From: DATCJY01 sp036562565 | GTDB lineage: Bacteria; Bacteroidota; Bacteroidia; Flavobacteriales_D; Sanyastnellaceae | Direction: 5' to 3' | Length of the DNA: 38,129 nt | NCBI GenBank assembly: GCA_036562565.1 | Contig: DATCJY010000026.1 | Coordinates: 1 to 38,129 of the forward strand | Part shown: positions 29,516 through 38,129 of the stretch, piece by piece | How positions within the stretch are numbered: the first letter of the stretch is position 1 | How the letters are laid out: each line of letters begins with the position of its first letter | Made by a program: the position numbers and the translations under genes | Notes under the pieces: generated by a model | What the model saw: the letters and a program-made list of their open reading frames with translations, nothing else | Databases searched by the model: none | What the model was told of the DNA's origin: nothing

Positions 29516-31984
29516 ATGTTCGTAGTCAAAAGAGATGGACGCAAGGAGAGCGTCAAGTTTGACAAAATCACCGCGCGCATAACCAAGTTGTGCTATGGTT
29601 TGAGCCCGATTGTGGATCCGGTGAAGATTGCTATGAAGGTAATCGAAGGGGTTTATGACGGTGTAACCACCAGCGAGCTGGACAATCTTGCTGCGGAGAT
29701 TGCTGCAACCAATACAACTGCGCATCCTGACTATGCATTGCTTGCTTCGCGCATTGCTGTGAGCAACCTGCACAAGAACACCAAGAAGTCGTTCAGCCAG
29801 GTAATGAGCGATCTCTATCACTATGTAGATCCCAAGACCGGTGCTAACGCAGGGTTGATAGCCGATGATGTTTATCAAATCATCATGGACAATGCGCCCT
29901 TGTTGGACAGCACCATTATCTACGACCGCGACTTTAATTTTGATTACTTCGGGTTCAAAACACTAGAGCGTTCTTACCTCTTGCGCATGAACGGCAAGGT
30001 GGCTGAGCGCCCGCAACAGCTCTTCATGCGCGTGGCTGTGGGTATCCACAAAAACGACATGACAGAGGTGGTGAAAACCTATAACATGCTTAGCGAAGGT
30101 TGGTTCACACATGCTACTCCAACCTTGTTCAACGCAGGTACACCAAAACCACAGATGAGCTCATGTTTCTTGCTTCAAATGCAGAGCGACTCCATCGATG
30201 GTATTTACAATACGCTGAAACAAACCGCACTCATCTCGCAAAGTGCCGGTGGAATCGGCCTCAGCATTCACAACGTCCGTGCAAAAGGTTCATACATCAA
30301 AGGAACCAATGGAACCAGCAACGGTATCGTACCGATGTTGAAAGTATTCAACGACACCGCTCGCTATGTGGACCAAGGCGGTGGTAAGCGCAAAGGTTCC
30401 TTTGCTATCTACCTAGAGCCATGGCACGCTGATGTTTACGAATTCCTAGATTTGAAAAAGAACCACGGTAAAGAAGAGATGCGTGCGCGAGACTTGTTCT
30501 ATGCCTTGTGGATTCCAGACTTGTTCATGAAGCGTGTGAAAGAAAACGCTGAATGGACCCTGATGTGTCCAAACGAATGTCCGGGACTTTCTGACTGCTG
30601 GGGTGAAGAGTTCGAGGCACTTTATACCAAGTACGAAAATGAAGGTCGCGGTCGCCAAACAGTGAAGGCGCAAGATTTGTGGTTCAAGATTTTGGAATCA
30701 CAAATTGAAACCGGTACTCCCTACATGCTGTACAAAGACTCTGCAAACCGCAAGAGCAATCAGCAAAACCTTGGTACTATCAAGAGCTCCAACCTCTGCA
30801 CCGAGATCATCGAGTACACTGCTCCGGACGAGATTGCCGTGTGTAACCTCGGTTCCATTGCATTGCCTAAGTTTGTAATCGATGGTCAGTTTGACCACAA
30901 CAAATTGTTTGAGGTAGCTTATCAGTTGACCGTTAACCTCAACAAGATTATCGACACCAACTACTACCCTGTACCGGAGACGAAGAAGAGCAACATGCGT
31001 CACCGTCCAATCGGTATCGGTGTGCAAGGGTTGGCCGATGCCTTCATCCTCATGCGCTATCCATTTGACAGCCCTGAGGCAAAACAATTGAACAAAGAAA
31101 TCTTCGAGACCATCTACTACGCAGCCTGCACAGCTTCCAAAGACTTGGCTAAGCGTGATGGTCATTACGAAACCTTCCCGGGCTCTCCGGCCAGCAAAGG
31201 CATTCTTCAGTTCGACATGTGGAACGTGAAGCCATCAGACCGCTGGGAGTGGGATGTATTGAAAGAAGAAATTAAAGAATACGGATTGCGCAACTCCTTG
31301 CTTTTGGCACCAATGCCTACAGCAAGTACAGCACAAATCCTTGGCAACAACGAGTGCTTTGAGCCATATACCAGCAACATCTATACCCGCAGAGTATTGG
31401 CCGGTGAATACATCATCGTAAACAAGCATCTTTTGAAAGACCTTGTGAGCCTTGGCATTTGGAATGAAGACTTGAAGAACAAGCTCATCGCTCACAACGG
31501 ATCTGTACAAAACATACCGGAAATTCCGGATAACTTGAAAGCCCTCTACAAAACAGCATGGGAGCTGTCACAAAAAACCATTCTGGAAATGGCTGCAGAC
31601 CGTGGAGCTTTTATCTGCCAAAGCCAGTCATTGAACGTGTTCATGGAGAACCCGAACTTCGGTAAACTCTCATCCATGCACTTCTATGCTTGGGAAAAAG
31701 GCTTGAAAACAGGTATGTACTACTTGAGAACAAAAGCAGCAACCGATGCCATCAAGTTCACAGTAGACAAGAAATACAAGAGCGATACTGTAAGCGCAAC
31801 AGCCGAAAGTACTATGGCTACTGCTACAGCCGCAGCATATAGCAACGCGAACGCACAACCTGTTCCACAATTCGAGTTACGTGGTCCTTCCACCAAAATG
31901 AGTGACGAAGAATTGGCAAAACAGGCAGCAGCAATGGCTTGTTCATTGGACAACCCTGATGCGTGTGAAATGTGTAGCGGTTAG
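29516..31984 (+). CDS. nrdA: class I ribonucleoside-diphosphate reductase, alpha (catalytic) subunit
   Basis: An 822-residue R1 protein that reduces ribonucleoside diphosphates using the NrdB radical. The N-terminal ATP-cone (about residues 1-90, VKRDGRKESVKFDKITARI) gives allosteric activity control. Active-site elements are SSCFLLQM (first redox Cys), SSNLCTEIIEY (thiyl-radical Cys with Asn and Glu) and EIAVCNLGS (second redox Cys). The radical-transfer tyrosine pair is in KTGMYYLRTKAA, and the C-terminal shuttle cysteines are in CEMCSG. ATG 29516 (MFVVKRDGR) is the family start; the longer frame from 29468 would run through the structured leader. A terminator follows. Confidence 0.96.
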   Translation: MFVVKRDGRKESVKFDKITARITKLCYGLSPIVDPVKIAMKVIEGVYDGVTTSELDNLAAEIAATNTTAHPDYALLASRIAVSNLHKNTKKSFSQVMSDLYHYVDPKTGANAGLIADDVYQIIMDNAPLLDSTIIYDRDFNFDYFGFKTLERSYLLRMNGKVAERPQQLFMRVAVGIHKNDMTEVVKTYNMLSEGWFTHATPTLFNAGTPKPQMSSCFLLQMQSDSIDGIYNTLKQTALISQSAGGIGLSIHNVRAKGSYIKGTNGTSNGIVPMLKVFNDTARYVDQGGGKRKGSFAIYLEPWHADVYEFLDLKKNHGKEEMRARDLFYALWIPDLFMKRVKENAEWTLMCPNECPGLSDCWGEEFEALYTKYENEGRGRQTVKAQDLWFKILESQIETGTPYMLYKDSANRKSNQQNLGTIKSSNLCTEIIEYTAPDEIAVCNLGSIALPKFVIDGQFDHNKLFEVAYQLTVNLNKIIDTNYYPVPETKKSNMRHRPIGIGVQGLADAFILMRYPFDSPEAKQLNKEIFETIYYAACTASKDLAKRDGHYETFPGSPASKGILQFDMWNVKPSDRWEWDVLKEEIKEYGLRNSLLLAPMPTASTAQILGNNECFEPYTSNIYTRRVLAGEYIIVNKHLLKDLVSLGIWNEDLKNKLIAHNGSVQNIPEIPDNLKALYKTAWELSQKTILEMAADRGAFICQSQSLNVFMENPNFGKLSSMHFYAWEKGLKTGMYYLRTKAATDAIKFTVDKKYKSDTVSATAESTMATATAAAYSNANAQPVPQFELRGPSTKMSDEELAKQAAAMACSLDNPDACEMCSG

Positions 31985-32031
31985 TACGTTGCCTTCTTCC
32001 GTTGAAACAAACGGCCATTGATTTATGATAC

Positions 32032-32060
32032 AACCCCGGACATCACTGTCCGGGGTTTTT
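32032..32060 (+). terminator. intrinsic terminator after nrdA
   Basis: AACCCCGGACA / TGTCCGGGGTT perfect 11-bp stem with loop TCAC, followed by TTTTTG. Confidence 0.92.
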
Positions 32061-32138
32061 GTTTGTTGCATTTTCCTCCAACTTAAGCACATAGCAGGAT
32101 ATTACCATTTATTGTGCCGGCTGCTAGACACAACCGTT

Positions 32139-32146
32139 TATCTTCG
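32139..32146 (+). promoter_or_regulatory. -7 promoter element for the desaturase gene
   Basis: TATCTTCG (TAnnTTCG form) ends 8 nt before ATG 32155. The gap includes another ATG followed at once by TAA, which is not usable as a gene start. Confidence 0.5.
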
Positions 32147-32154
32147 TTATGTAA

Positions 32155-33294
32155 ATGCATCATCATAATCCGACTTACACAGATAAGTCTCAACCCAACA
32201 TACGCTTCGCACGTGGCGAACAACTCGAATTCTTCAGCACTCTAAGAAAACGCGTTGATGCGTACTTCAAAGACAACAACATCTCCCACAGAGGTAACCG
32301 CACCATGGTCATTAAAACCATTGCCCTCATGGCGATGTACATTGTTCCTTTTGTTCTTATTCTAACACTCCCTGTGCCGTTTTGGGCCGCCTTGCTGCTC
32401 TGGGTGGTCATGGGACTCGGCCTTGCAGGCATTGGCATGAGCGTCATGCACGATGCCAATCACGGAGCTTATACAAAAAGTGAAAAACTCAACAAATGGT
32501 TAGGCTATAGCCTCAACCTTCTAGGTGGAGCTGCGGAAAACTGGAAGTATCAACACAACATCTTGCACCATACCTACACAAACGTATCAGGCATGGATGA
32601 GGACATTGATCCAAAAAAAATCTTGCGCTTCTCTCCCCACCATACGCACCACGAGCCACACAAACACCAATGGTATACGGCTTACTTTTTTTACTCCATA
32701 CTTTCTCTGTATTGGGTGGTAGCAAAAGACTTGATTCAATATGTACGTTATAAGCGCGTAGGACTGAACAAAAAAGACAGAGCCGAGAACCGCGCTTGGT
32801 TCCTGCGCGTCACGTTGTTCAAGCTCATTTATCTCGCGGTGATGCTTGTGCTTCCAACTGTTGTGGTGGGCATCCCATTCTATCAAGTATTGATTGGATG
32901 GATTGTGATGCACCTGGTGGCCGGTCTTATCCTGTCAGTGATATTCCAAATGGCGCATGTGGTGGAAGAAACCACCTTCCCTGTACCCGATGAACAAGGC
33001 AACATGGAGAATTCATGGGCGGTACACCAATTGCAAACCACGATGAACTTTTCACGCGGTAACAAAGTACTTTCATGGTACATCGGTGGACTGAACTTTC
33101 AAGTAGAGCACCATTTGTTTGCCAACATCTGCCACGTGCACTATCCGGCTATCGCTCCCATTGTAAAACAAACAGCAGAGGAATACGGCATTGCTTATCT
33201 CGAAAAAGAAACATTTTGGCAAGCGCTTGTATCCCATACCCGTATGCTCAAAAAACTCGGAGCACCATCCATCGATGAAATTGGAATGGGCTGA
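32155..33294 (+). CDS. membrane fatty-acid desaturase (front-end/acyl-CoA desaturase type)
   Basis: A 379-residue integral membrane di-iron desaturase. The three histidine boxes are present: HDANHG (about residues 100-105), HNILHHTYTN (about 134-143) and QVEHHLF (about 318-324). The last box begins with Gln rather than His, the form seen in front-end (delta-5/delta-6) and linoleoyl-CoA-type desaturases. Two pairs of transmembrane helices lie around residues 55-97 and 220-265. It has no cytochrome b5 domain. Probable role: introducing double bonds into membrane acyl chains, for example in cold adaptation; regiospecificity is unknown. It lies 38 bp upstream of the PBP1C start. Confidence 0.92.
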   Translation: MHHHNPTYTDKSQPNIRFARGEQLEFFSTLRKRVDAYFKDNNISHRGNRTMVIKTIALMAMYIVPFVLILTLPVPFWAALLLWVVMGLGLAGIGMSVMHDANHGAYTKSEKLNKWLGYSLNLLGGAAENWKYQHNILHHTYTNVSGMDEDIDPKKILRFSPHHTHHEPHKHQWYTAYFFYSILSLYWVVAKDLIQYVRYKRVGLNKKDRAENRAWFLRVTLFKLIYLAVMLVLPTVVVGIPFYQVLIGWIVMHLVAGLILSVIFQMAHVVEETTFPVPDEQGNMENSWAVHQLQTTMNFSRGNKVLSWYIGGLNFQVEHHLFANICHVHYPAIAPIVKQTAEEYGIAYLEKETFWQALVSHTRMLKKLGAPSIDEIGMG

Positions 33295-33332
33295 TTTCGT
33301 TGTTAATTGGCGGCATTATCGCACGTCAGTTG

Positions 33333-35681
33333 ATGAAAAAGCGGCTCAATAAACGAACGACCATGATCAGCGCATCGCTCGCACTGTTCATGGTTTTTGT
33401 TTTTTGTCTGCCGAAAAATCTATTTGACAAACCACACAGCACTGTGCTCTATGCGAGCAATGGAGAACTGCTGAGTGCCATTATCGCAGATGATGGTCAA
33501 TGGCGTTTTCCCCACACCGACACGGTGAGCTATAAATTCAAAGCAGCATTGTTGCTCTTTGAAGACCAATACTTCTACGACCACAACGGAGTATATCTGC
33601 CATCGCTTGTTCGCGCGATATATCAGAACATCACATCGGGTAAAGTGGTGAGTGGAGCCAGCACACTCACGATGCAAGTAGTGCGCCTTAGCCGTGACAA
33701 TCCACCACGCACCGTGCGTGAGAAGTTCATGGAGATGTTGCGCGCCATGCGTCTTGAATGGCGCTACAGCAAAGATGAAATCCTTGCGCTCTATGCATCC
33801 AATGCACCCTTTGGGGGAAACGTAGTGGGACTGGATGCGGCAGCGTGGCGGTATTTTGGAAGAACACCTGATCAACTATCATGGGCGGAAGCCGCTACAC
33901 TGGCGGTATTGCCGAATGCACCAGCACTCATTTATCCCGGCAAAAACCAGGAACGTTTGCTCGCAAAACGCAATCGCTTGCTGCAGAAATTGCATGAGGA
34001 GCAATACATCGATAAGGAAACATTAGAGCTCAGTCTTCTGGAACCCTTACCACAAAAGCCTTATCCGCTTCCTCAACAAGCCTCGCATTTGCTGGCGACT
34101 CTTATCAAAATCCACGGCAAGGGCAAACGCTATCACACCACTATCCAACATGGATTACAAGAGCGCGTATCGCAGATTGTTCAATACCACCTTCCGCAAT
34201 GGCAGGCCGATCTTGTCAACAATGCTGCTGTACTTGTAGTGGAAGTAAAAACAGGAAATGTACTTGCCTATATCGGCAATACCCATGATGAACACAATCG
34301 CTACAGCAACATGGTGGATGTGATACGCGCACCGCGGAGTACGGGCAGCATTCTCAAACCCTTTCTCTATGCGGCCATGCTCAAAGATGGATTGATGTTG
34401 CCCACCACCTTGATGGCTGATGTACCGGTTCAATTTGATGGCTTTAGTCCGCAGAATTACTCTGAAACTTACGATGGAGCCGTGCCCGCAAGTCGCGCAT
34501 TATCACGCTCGCTCAACGTTCCGATTGTATTGATGCTAAAAGACTACGGCTACCCAAGGTTTTATCACTTGTTGCAAAAGATGCATTTTTCGCATCTGAA
34601 AAAGCCGGCTGATCATTACGGATTATCCATCATTCTTGGTGGTGCCGAGGCCAGCCTTTGGGACATCACACATGCGTATGCAAGCATGAGTCGTGCATTG
34701 GTAGAGCATCACCAATCCAACGGCAAATACTTTGAAGGCAATTACAACCAAATGCGTCATGTATTGCAACACGAAGAACCATTGCGCACGGAAGATAAAT
34801 TTCCGTTGTTCGATGCCGGTAGCATATGGAGCACCTATCGCGCATTGGTTGAAGTAAACCGTCCACATACCGAGCTTGGCTGGGAAGCCTACTCCTCTGC
34901 CACACCCATTGCATGGAAAACAGGAACCAGCTTTGGCAACCGCGATGCCTGGGCTGTTGGTACCACGCCTGAGTATGTTGTTGGTGTTTGGGTAGGCAAT
35001 GCGGACGGACAAGGGCGACCGCTTCTAACGGGCGTTACGGCAGCAGCACCGTTGTTGTTTGATGTATTCAATGCGCTCCCCACACGCACTTGGTTCAATC
35101 CTCCATATGATGATATGGAACGCATCAGCGTGTGCAAACACAGCGGCATGAGAACGTCCATGTATTGCGAACAAGCCGACACCATGTATGTTCCTAGGGC
35201 AGGCTTGCAAACAGAAGCCTGTACTTATCATCAACGCATTTTTACGAATGCAACCGGAACGTTGCGATTAAATGCGAACTGTGCATCCACGGATGAAATG
35301 GTGGCTCAGAACTGGTTTGTATTGCCTCCTGTTCAAGAGTATTACTACAAACCAAAACATCCTGAGTACCGTTCTCTGCCGCCCTTTGCAGAAGGGTGTG
35401 AAGGAGAATCTTCACTTCCCATCGGGCTGATTTATCCCAAATCAGATGCAAAGATTTTTATACCCCGAAACATTCAGGGCGAACATGAACGCGTGGTGTT
35501 GAAAGCCACACACCGCGATAAAAACGCAACACTTTACTGGCACCTTAACGATGAATTCATCGGACAAACCACCACTTTGCACCAACTCGAAATAAGCCCT
35601 TCACCGGGCAAATACCTGCTCACGCTCACCGATGATAAAGGAGAGCACTTTTACAAAACGATTGAGATTTTGGAGAAGTAG
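33333..35681 (+). CDS. pbpC: penicillin-binding protein 1C (bifunctional glycosyltransferase/transpeptidase)
   Basis: A 782-residue class A-like PBP. An N-terminal membrane anchor (about residues 12-26) precedes a GT51 glycosyltransferase domain with the catalytic Glu in LFEDQYFYDHNGV, then SGASTLTMQVVRL and NAPFGGNVVG. The transpeptidase domain carries all three motifs: SxxK in STGSILKPF, SxN in SRSLNVP and KTG in WKTGTSFGNRDAW. The C-terminal BiPBP-type beta domain (last ~95 residues, LIYPKSDAKIFIPRN) identifies PBP1C. It polymerises and crosslinks peptidoglycan at the inner membrane. ATG 33333 (MKKRLNKR) is preferred; the frame is open from TTG 33300 and ATG 33363 is another candidate. Confidence 0.93.
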   Translation: MKKRLNKRTTMISASLALFMVFVFCLPKNLFDKPHSTVLYASNGELLSAIIADDGQWRFPHTDTVSYKFKAALLLFEDQYFYDHNGVYLPSLVRAIYQNITSGKVVSGASTLTMQVVRLSRDNPPRTVREKFMEMLRAMRLEWRYSKDEILALYASNAPFGGNVVGLDAAAWRYFGRTPDQLSWAEAATLAVLPNAPALIYPGKNQERLLAKRNRLLQKLHEEQYIDKETLELSLLEPLPQKPYPLPQQASHLLATLIKIHGKGKRYHTTIQHGLQERVSQIVQYHLPQWQADLVNNAAVLVVEVKTGNVLAYIGNTHDEHNRYSNMVDVIRAPRSTGSILKPFLYAAMLKDGLMLPTTLMADVPVQFDGFSPQNYSETYDGAVPASRALSRSLNVPIVLMLKDYGYPRFYHLLQKMHFSHLKKPADHYGLSIILGGAEASLWDITHAYASMSRALVEHHQSNGKYFEGNYNQMRHVLQHEEPLRTEDKFPLFDAGSIWSTYRALVEVNRPHTELGWEAYSSATPIAWKTGTSFGNRDAWAVGTTPEYVVGVWVGNADGQGRPLLTGVTAAAPLLFDVFNALPTRTWFNPPYDDMERISVCKHSGMRTSMYCEQADTMYVPRAGLQTEACTYHQRIFTNATGTLRLNANCASTDEMVAQNWFVLPPVQEYYYKPKHPEYRSLPPFAEGCEGESSLPIGLIYPKSDAKIFIPRNIQGEHERVVLKATHRDKNATLYWHLNDEFIGQTTTLHQLEISPSPGKYLLTLTDDKGEHFYKTIEILEK

Positions 35682-35690
35682 TGTGTGATG

Positions 35691-35698
35691 CATCTTTG
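35691..35698 (+). promoter_or_regulatory. candidate -7 element for the response-regulator gene
   Basis: CATCTTTG (one mismatch to TAnnTTTG) ends 5 nt before ATG 35704, again predicting a leaderless transcript. Confidence 0.42.
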
Positions 35699-35703
35699 CG
35701 TGT

Positions 35704-36378
35704 ATGATTCTCCTGGTAGAAGACGATAAGGTACTCAATGAAAACATCCGTGAAGCATTGGTAGCAGAGGGTTATCAAGTGGACCAAGCTTTTGATGGAT
35801 TCATTGCAGAAAAGTTGTTGAAGAAAGGCACATACCACTGCGTGATTCTCGATATCAATCTGCCGCTAAAGAACGGCTATGAGGTGTGTAAAGCATTTCG
35901 ACAATTCAATACCACCACTCCGGTTTTGCTTCTTACAGCTTTTGATGAACTCGAGGACAAGGTGCAAGGATTTGAAAGCGGTGCGGATGATTACCTCACC
36001 AAACCGTTTTTCATCAAGGAATTGCTCATGCGTGTGCAAGCGTTGATAAAGCGGAGTGCCACCAACAGCGCTCCCGTCAACGATGTAATTGTAGCAGGAG
36101 ACTTGGTTATCCATCAACGGCTAAAAACCGTGTCACGCGCGGGTCAAGACATAAAACTCACCCCACGTGAATATCAAATCTTACATCGCTTGGTGACCGC
36201 CAATGGTGAGCCTGTTTCCAAACAACTGTTGATTCAGGAAATATGGGGAAGCGTGTTTGATGCTAATACGAACAACATCGAAGTATTCATCAACTTCCTG
36301 CGCAATAAGATTGATAAGCCGTTTGGCAAACAATCGATTAAAACCAAAGTTGGATACGGCTATTATTACGAACCCTAA
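35704..36378 (+). CDS. OmpR/PhoB-family response regulator
   Basis: A 224-residue two-domain regulator. Its receiver domain (about residues 1-115) has the acidic pair in VEDD, phospho-acceptor Asp50 in CVILDINLP, the switch Thr in LLLTAFDE and the conserved Lys in DDYLTKPF. The C-terminal winged helix (about 128-222) has LTPREYQILHRLV and the recognition-helix region NNIEVFINFLRNKID. It lies 6 bp upstream of a histidine kinase gene, its obvious partner, with an outer-membrane efflux gene following. That order is typical of CusRS/CzcRS-like systems controlling metal or drug efflux. Confidence 0.94.
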   Translation: MILLVEDDKVLNENIREALVAEGYQVDQAFDGFIAEKLLKKGTYHCVILDINLPLKNGYEVCKAFRQFNTTTPVLLLTAFDELEDKVQGFESGADDYLTKPFFIKELLMRVQALIKRSATNSAPVNDVIVAGDLVIHQRLKTVSRAGQDIKLTPREYQILHRLVTANGEPVSKQLLIQEIWGSVFDANTNNIEVFINFLRNKIDKPFGKQSIKTKVGYGYYYEP

Positions 36379-36384
36379 AAGACC

Positions 36385-37773
36385 ATGAACATTCGCAAAC
36401 GCATATTGCTTTACTTCACTGCATCCACATTGGCGGTGACGGGTATTGCGTTTGCATTGATATACATCCTGTTTGCCGAATACCGCGAAGAAGAATTCCA
36501 GCAGCGACTCAAAGAGAAAATCACTTTTACGCTTCAGTTTCTGGATGAGGAAATGGCCAGCAACAAATCCTTACTGCACATGTTGGACCGCCTGACCATC
36601 AACGAGCTCTATGAAGAGAAAACGTTGCTCTTTGACAAAGACAAGAAGCTCATCTATTCAAGTCTGGATGATGTCTCCATTATCTATTCGCAAACATTGC
36701 TCAACCAGCTCAACGAAGAGAACAACTGGATAGAAACCAAAGAAGGCAAGTTTGATGTGGTAGCTGTTTGCCTCAACTTCGAGAATTCGCGCTTCTATGG
36801 TATTACCAAAGCTTATGACACATTTGGATATACCAAGCTGAACTACTTGAAGTATACCCTCATTTCTATCTACTGCGTAATAGCGCTGTTAGTGGTAATG
36901 ATAGCACTCTACATCTCGCGTCAGATATCCAATCCCATCAATAAAATGGCCGCAGAGATTGGTGAGCTCAATTTCGAATCGGACAAACAACTCGTTACCA
37001 TTCCGAATACGAACGATGAGATTCGCCTGCTGGGTGAAAAATTCAACGAACTCATGACCCGACTGCACGAGTCGTTTGCATTTCAGAAGCATGCCGTACA
37101 CCACATATCACATGAGCTTAAAACACCTATTGCCGTATTGGTTTCCAACTTTGAGCGCATCGAGCAAGAGGCCGATGAAGAAAAAAAACAACTGCTAATT
37201 CGGCATCAAAAAGAGAATACGCGTCAACTGGGAGACATCATCAATGCCTTGCTGGAAATTTCCAAAGCTGAATCAGGTAATTTGAAAATTGAAGATGAGC
37301 TCCGCATGGATGACTTGGTGTTTGACATCATTGAGCAAATCAAAGCATTGCACCCGGACTTTGTGTTCAAGGTGGACATGGATGCATCAGTGGTGAACGA
37401 AGAACACCTGACTGTAAGAGGCAACGAACGATTGCTCAAGGCGGCCATCTCCAATCTCCTGCAAAACAGTGTGCAATACAGCAACAACGGCAAAGCCTCC
37501 ATTGCCTTTACGGCTCTTCCCCACCGTCTGCAAATTCGCATGGAAAACAACGGTGCTACCATCAAAGAAAACGAACGGCAATTTTTGTTTAAACATTTTT
37601 TCAGAGGAGAAAACAGCCAAGGAACACGGGGTTTTGGTTTAGGCCTGGTACTCATTCACAAGGTAATCCAGCTGCATCACGGAGAAATAACGTATACCGG
37701 TGACCAAGAGCTCAACGTATTTTCAGTCACGTTGCCTTTAAGCCAATCTTTATCTTCTTTAAGCCAATCTTAA
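36385..37773 (+). CDS. membrane sensor histidine kinase
   Basis: A 462-residue kinase. TM1 (about residues 8-30), a periplasmic sensor of about 125 residues without a recognisable named fold, and TM2 (about 157-176) come first. A HAMP region is followed by a HisKA domain with the phospho-accepting His in HHISHELKTPIA. The HATPase_c domain has the N box NLLQNSVQYS and the G2-type GTRGFGLGLVLIHK; a G1 DxGxG is not clear. The last residues are a short in-frame heptad duplication (LSQSLSS/LSQS) from a 15-bp direct repeat. It pairs with the upstream response regulator. Confidence 0.93.
   Translation: MNIRKRILLYFTASTLAVTGIAFALIYILFAEYREEEFQQRLKEKITFTLQFLDEEMASNKSLLHMLDRLTINELYEEKTLLFDKDKKLIYSSLDDVSIIYSQTLLNQLNEENNWIETKEGKFDVVAVCLNFENSRFYGITKAYDTFGYTKLNYLKYTLISIYCVIALLVVMIALYISRQISNPINKMAAEIGELNFESDKQLVTIPNTNDEIRLLGEKFNELMTRLHESFAFQKHAVHHISHELKTPIAVLVSNFERIEQEADEEKKQLLIRHQKENTRQLGDIINALLEISKAESGNLKIEDELRMDDLVFDIIEQIKALHPDFVFKVDMDASVVNEEHLTVRGNERLLKAAISNLLQNSVQYSNNGKASIAFTALPHRLQIRMENNGATIKENERQFLFKHFFRGENSQGTRGFGLGLVLIHKVIQLHHGEITYTGDQELNVFSVTLPLSQSLSSLSQS
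37736..37771 (+). repeat. 15-bp direct repeat at the kinase gene end, upstream of the efflux gene
   Basis: CTTTAAGCCAATCTT occurs at 37736-37750 and 37757-37771, start to start 21 bp, about two helical turns. It encodes the last residues of the kinase but also lies immediately upstream of the efflux gene, where an OmpR-family regulator would bind. Confidence 0.6.
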
Positions 37774-37827
37774 GGTTGTGAAATGAAGTTTTGCGCTCGC
37801 CTTTTACACAAAAGGAACCGCGCGCAT

Positions 37828-38129
37828 ATGGCCTATAGAGTACTACTGCTATTCATCATCACCTTGTGTCCGCTGCCATCTACTGGCAGCGATACCTTGC
37901 GCATCAGCATTGCTCAGGCTGACAGCATCTTCTTGAGCAACAACTTCCAATTGCTCGCAGCTGCAATGAATATGCGTGCTCAAGATGCACAAGTGATACA
38001 AGCGAAGCTGTATCCCAACCCGGTATTCACTGTTTCTATCAACACTTATGATCCTGACAATCGCCAAGCCTTCCATGTGGGAGCAAGTGGTCAGAAATCG
38101 TTTCAAATAGATCAGCTCATTCTATTGGG
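37828..38129 (+). CDS. TolC/CusC-family outer-membrane efflux protein, N-terminal part
   Basis: The first ~100 residues of an outer-membrane factor; the gene runs off the right edge. A hydrophobic signal sequence (AYRVLLLFIITLCPLPSTG) is followed by DTLRISIAQADSIFLSNNFQLLAAAMNM and AKLYPNPVFTVSINTYD. This is the start of the TolC fold, in which helix alpha-1 residues precede the AxLxPNP strand entry, as in CzcC/CusC. ATG 37828 is used; an in-frame ATG at 37783 would add a basic N-terminus. The two-component pair directly upstream suggests regulated heavy-metal or drug export, but the pump genes are outside the window. Confidence 0.85.
   Translation, partial: MAYRVLLLFIITLCPLPSTGSDTLRISIAQADSIFLSNNFQLLAAAMNMRAQDAQVIQAKLYPNPVFTVSINTYDPDNRQAFHVGASGQKSFQIDQLILL

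Overview
The window reads as a chromosomal fragment of a member of the phylum Bacteroidota. The evidence is: two secreted proteins with type IX secretion (T9SS) C-terminal sorting domains; an exbB-exbD-exbD-tonB cluster whose TonB carries the KDYGAY motif typical of the phylum; a bacterial geranylgeranylglyceryl-phosphate synthase; an HU-like/SPOR fusion protein; start codons without Shine-Dalgarno sequences; and many copies of the Bacteroidota -7 promoter element TAnnTTTG (or TAnnTTCG) just upstream of genes. A finer taxonomic placement is not safe from reading alone. No rRNA, tRNA, CRISPR array, insertion sequence or prophage was recognised. The first ~87 bases are about 74% G+C, have 27 of 29 codons ending in G or C in frame +1, and meet the rest of the contig inside a GGT/GGC repeat, so the left edge looks like an assembly chimera.

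Layout. 1-2730 (minus): TonB energy-transduction module. 3017-5010 (minus): a large T9SS cargo protein translationally coupled to an 84-residue unknown. 5084-7250 (plus): gmhA and comM. 7322-12871 (minus): a run of five genes, DUF502 membrane protein, EamA transporter, serine hydrolase, small unknown and YdeP-type molybdoenzyme. 13058-14863 (plus): GGGP synthase, 3-hydroxyanthranilate dioxygenase, LEA-like lipoprotein. 14946-15458 (minus): gamma-carbonic anhydrase. 15662-17221 (plus): ALDH7-type dehydrogenase. 17292-20590 (minus): a thioredoxin-fold T9SS cargo without active-site cysteines, a HAD phosphatase and the HU-like/SPOR protein. 20783-21397 (plus): PAP2-like membrane protein. 21387-22409 (minus): galE. 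22685-23056 (plus): stand-alone Hpt protein. 23174-27515 (minus): DUF4442, nadD, gmk, yicC and an acyl-CoA carboxylase beta subunit. 28239-31984 (plus): class I ribonucleotide reductase nrdB then nrdA. 32155-35681 (plus): fatty-acid desaturase and penicillin-binding protein 1C. 35704 to the right edge (plus): response regulator, histidine kinase and the start of a TolC/CusC-type efflux protein.

Most of the window is housekeeping: envelope energy, peptidoglycan, lipid, nucleotide and NAD metabolism. The least explained part is the non-coding DNA around the ribonucleotide reductase genes (27516-28238 and 29217-29515). It holds two perfect DnaA-box matches flanking nrdB, two repeated palindromic modules upstream of nrdB, a terminator-like hairpin between nrdB and nrdA, and a multi-hairpin nrdA leader with a possible pseudoknot. 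A second theme is that several genes (gmhA, GGGP synthase, the LEA lipoprotein, the SPOR protein, the response regulator, the desaturase) have a -7 element only 4-8 nt before the start codon, which predicts leaderless or almost leaderless mRNAs.
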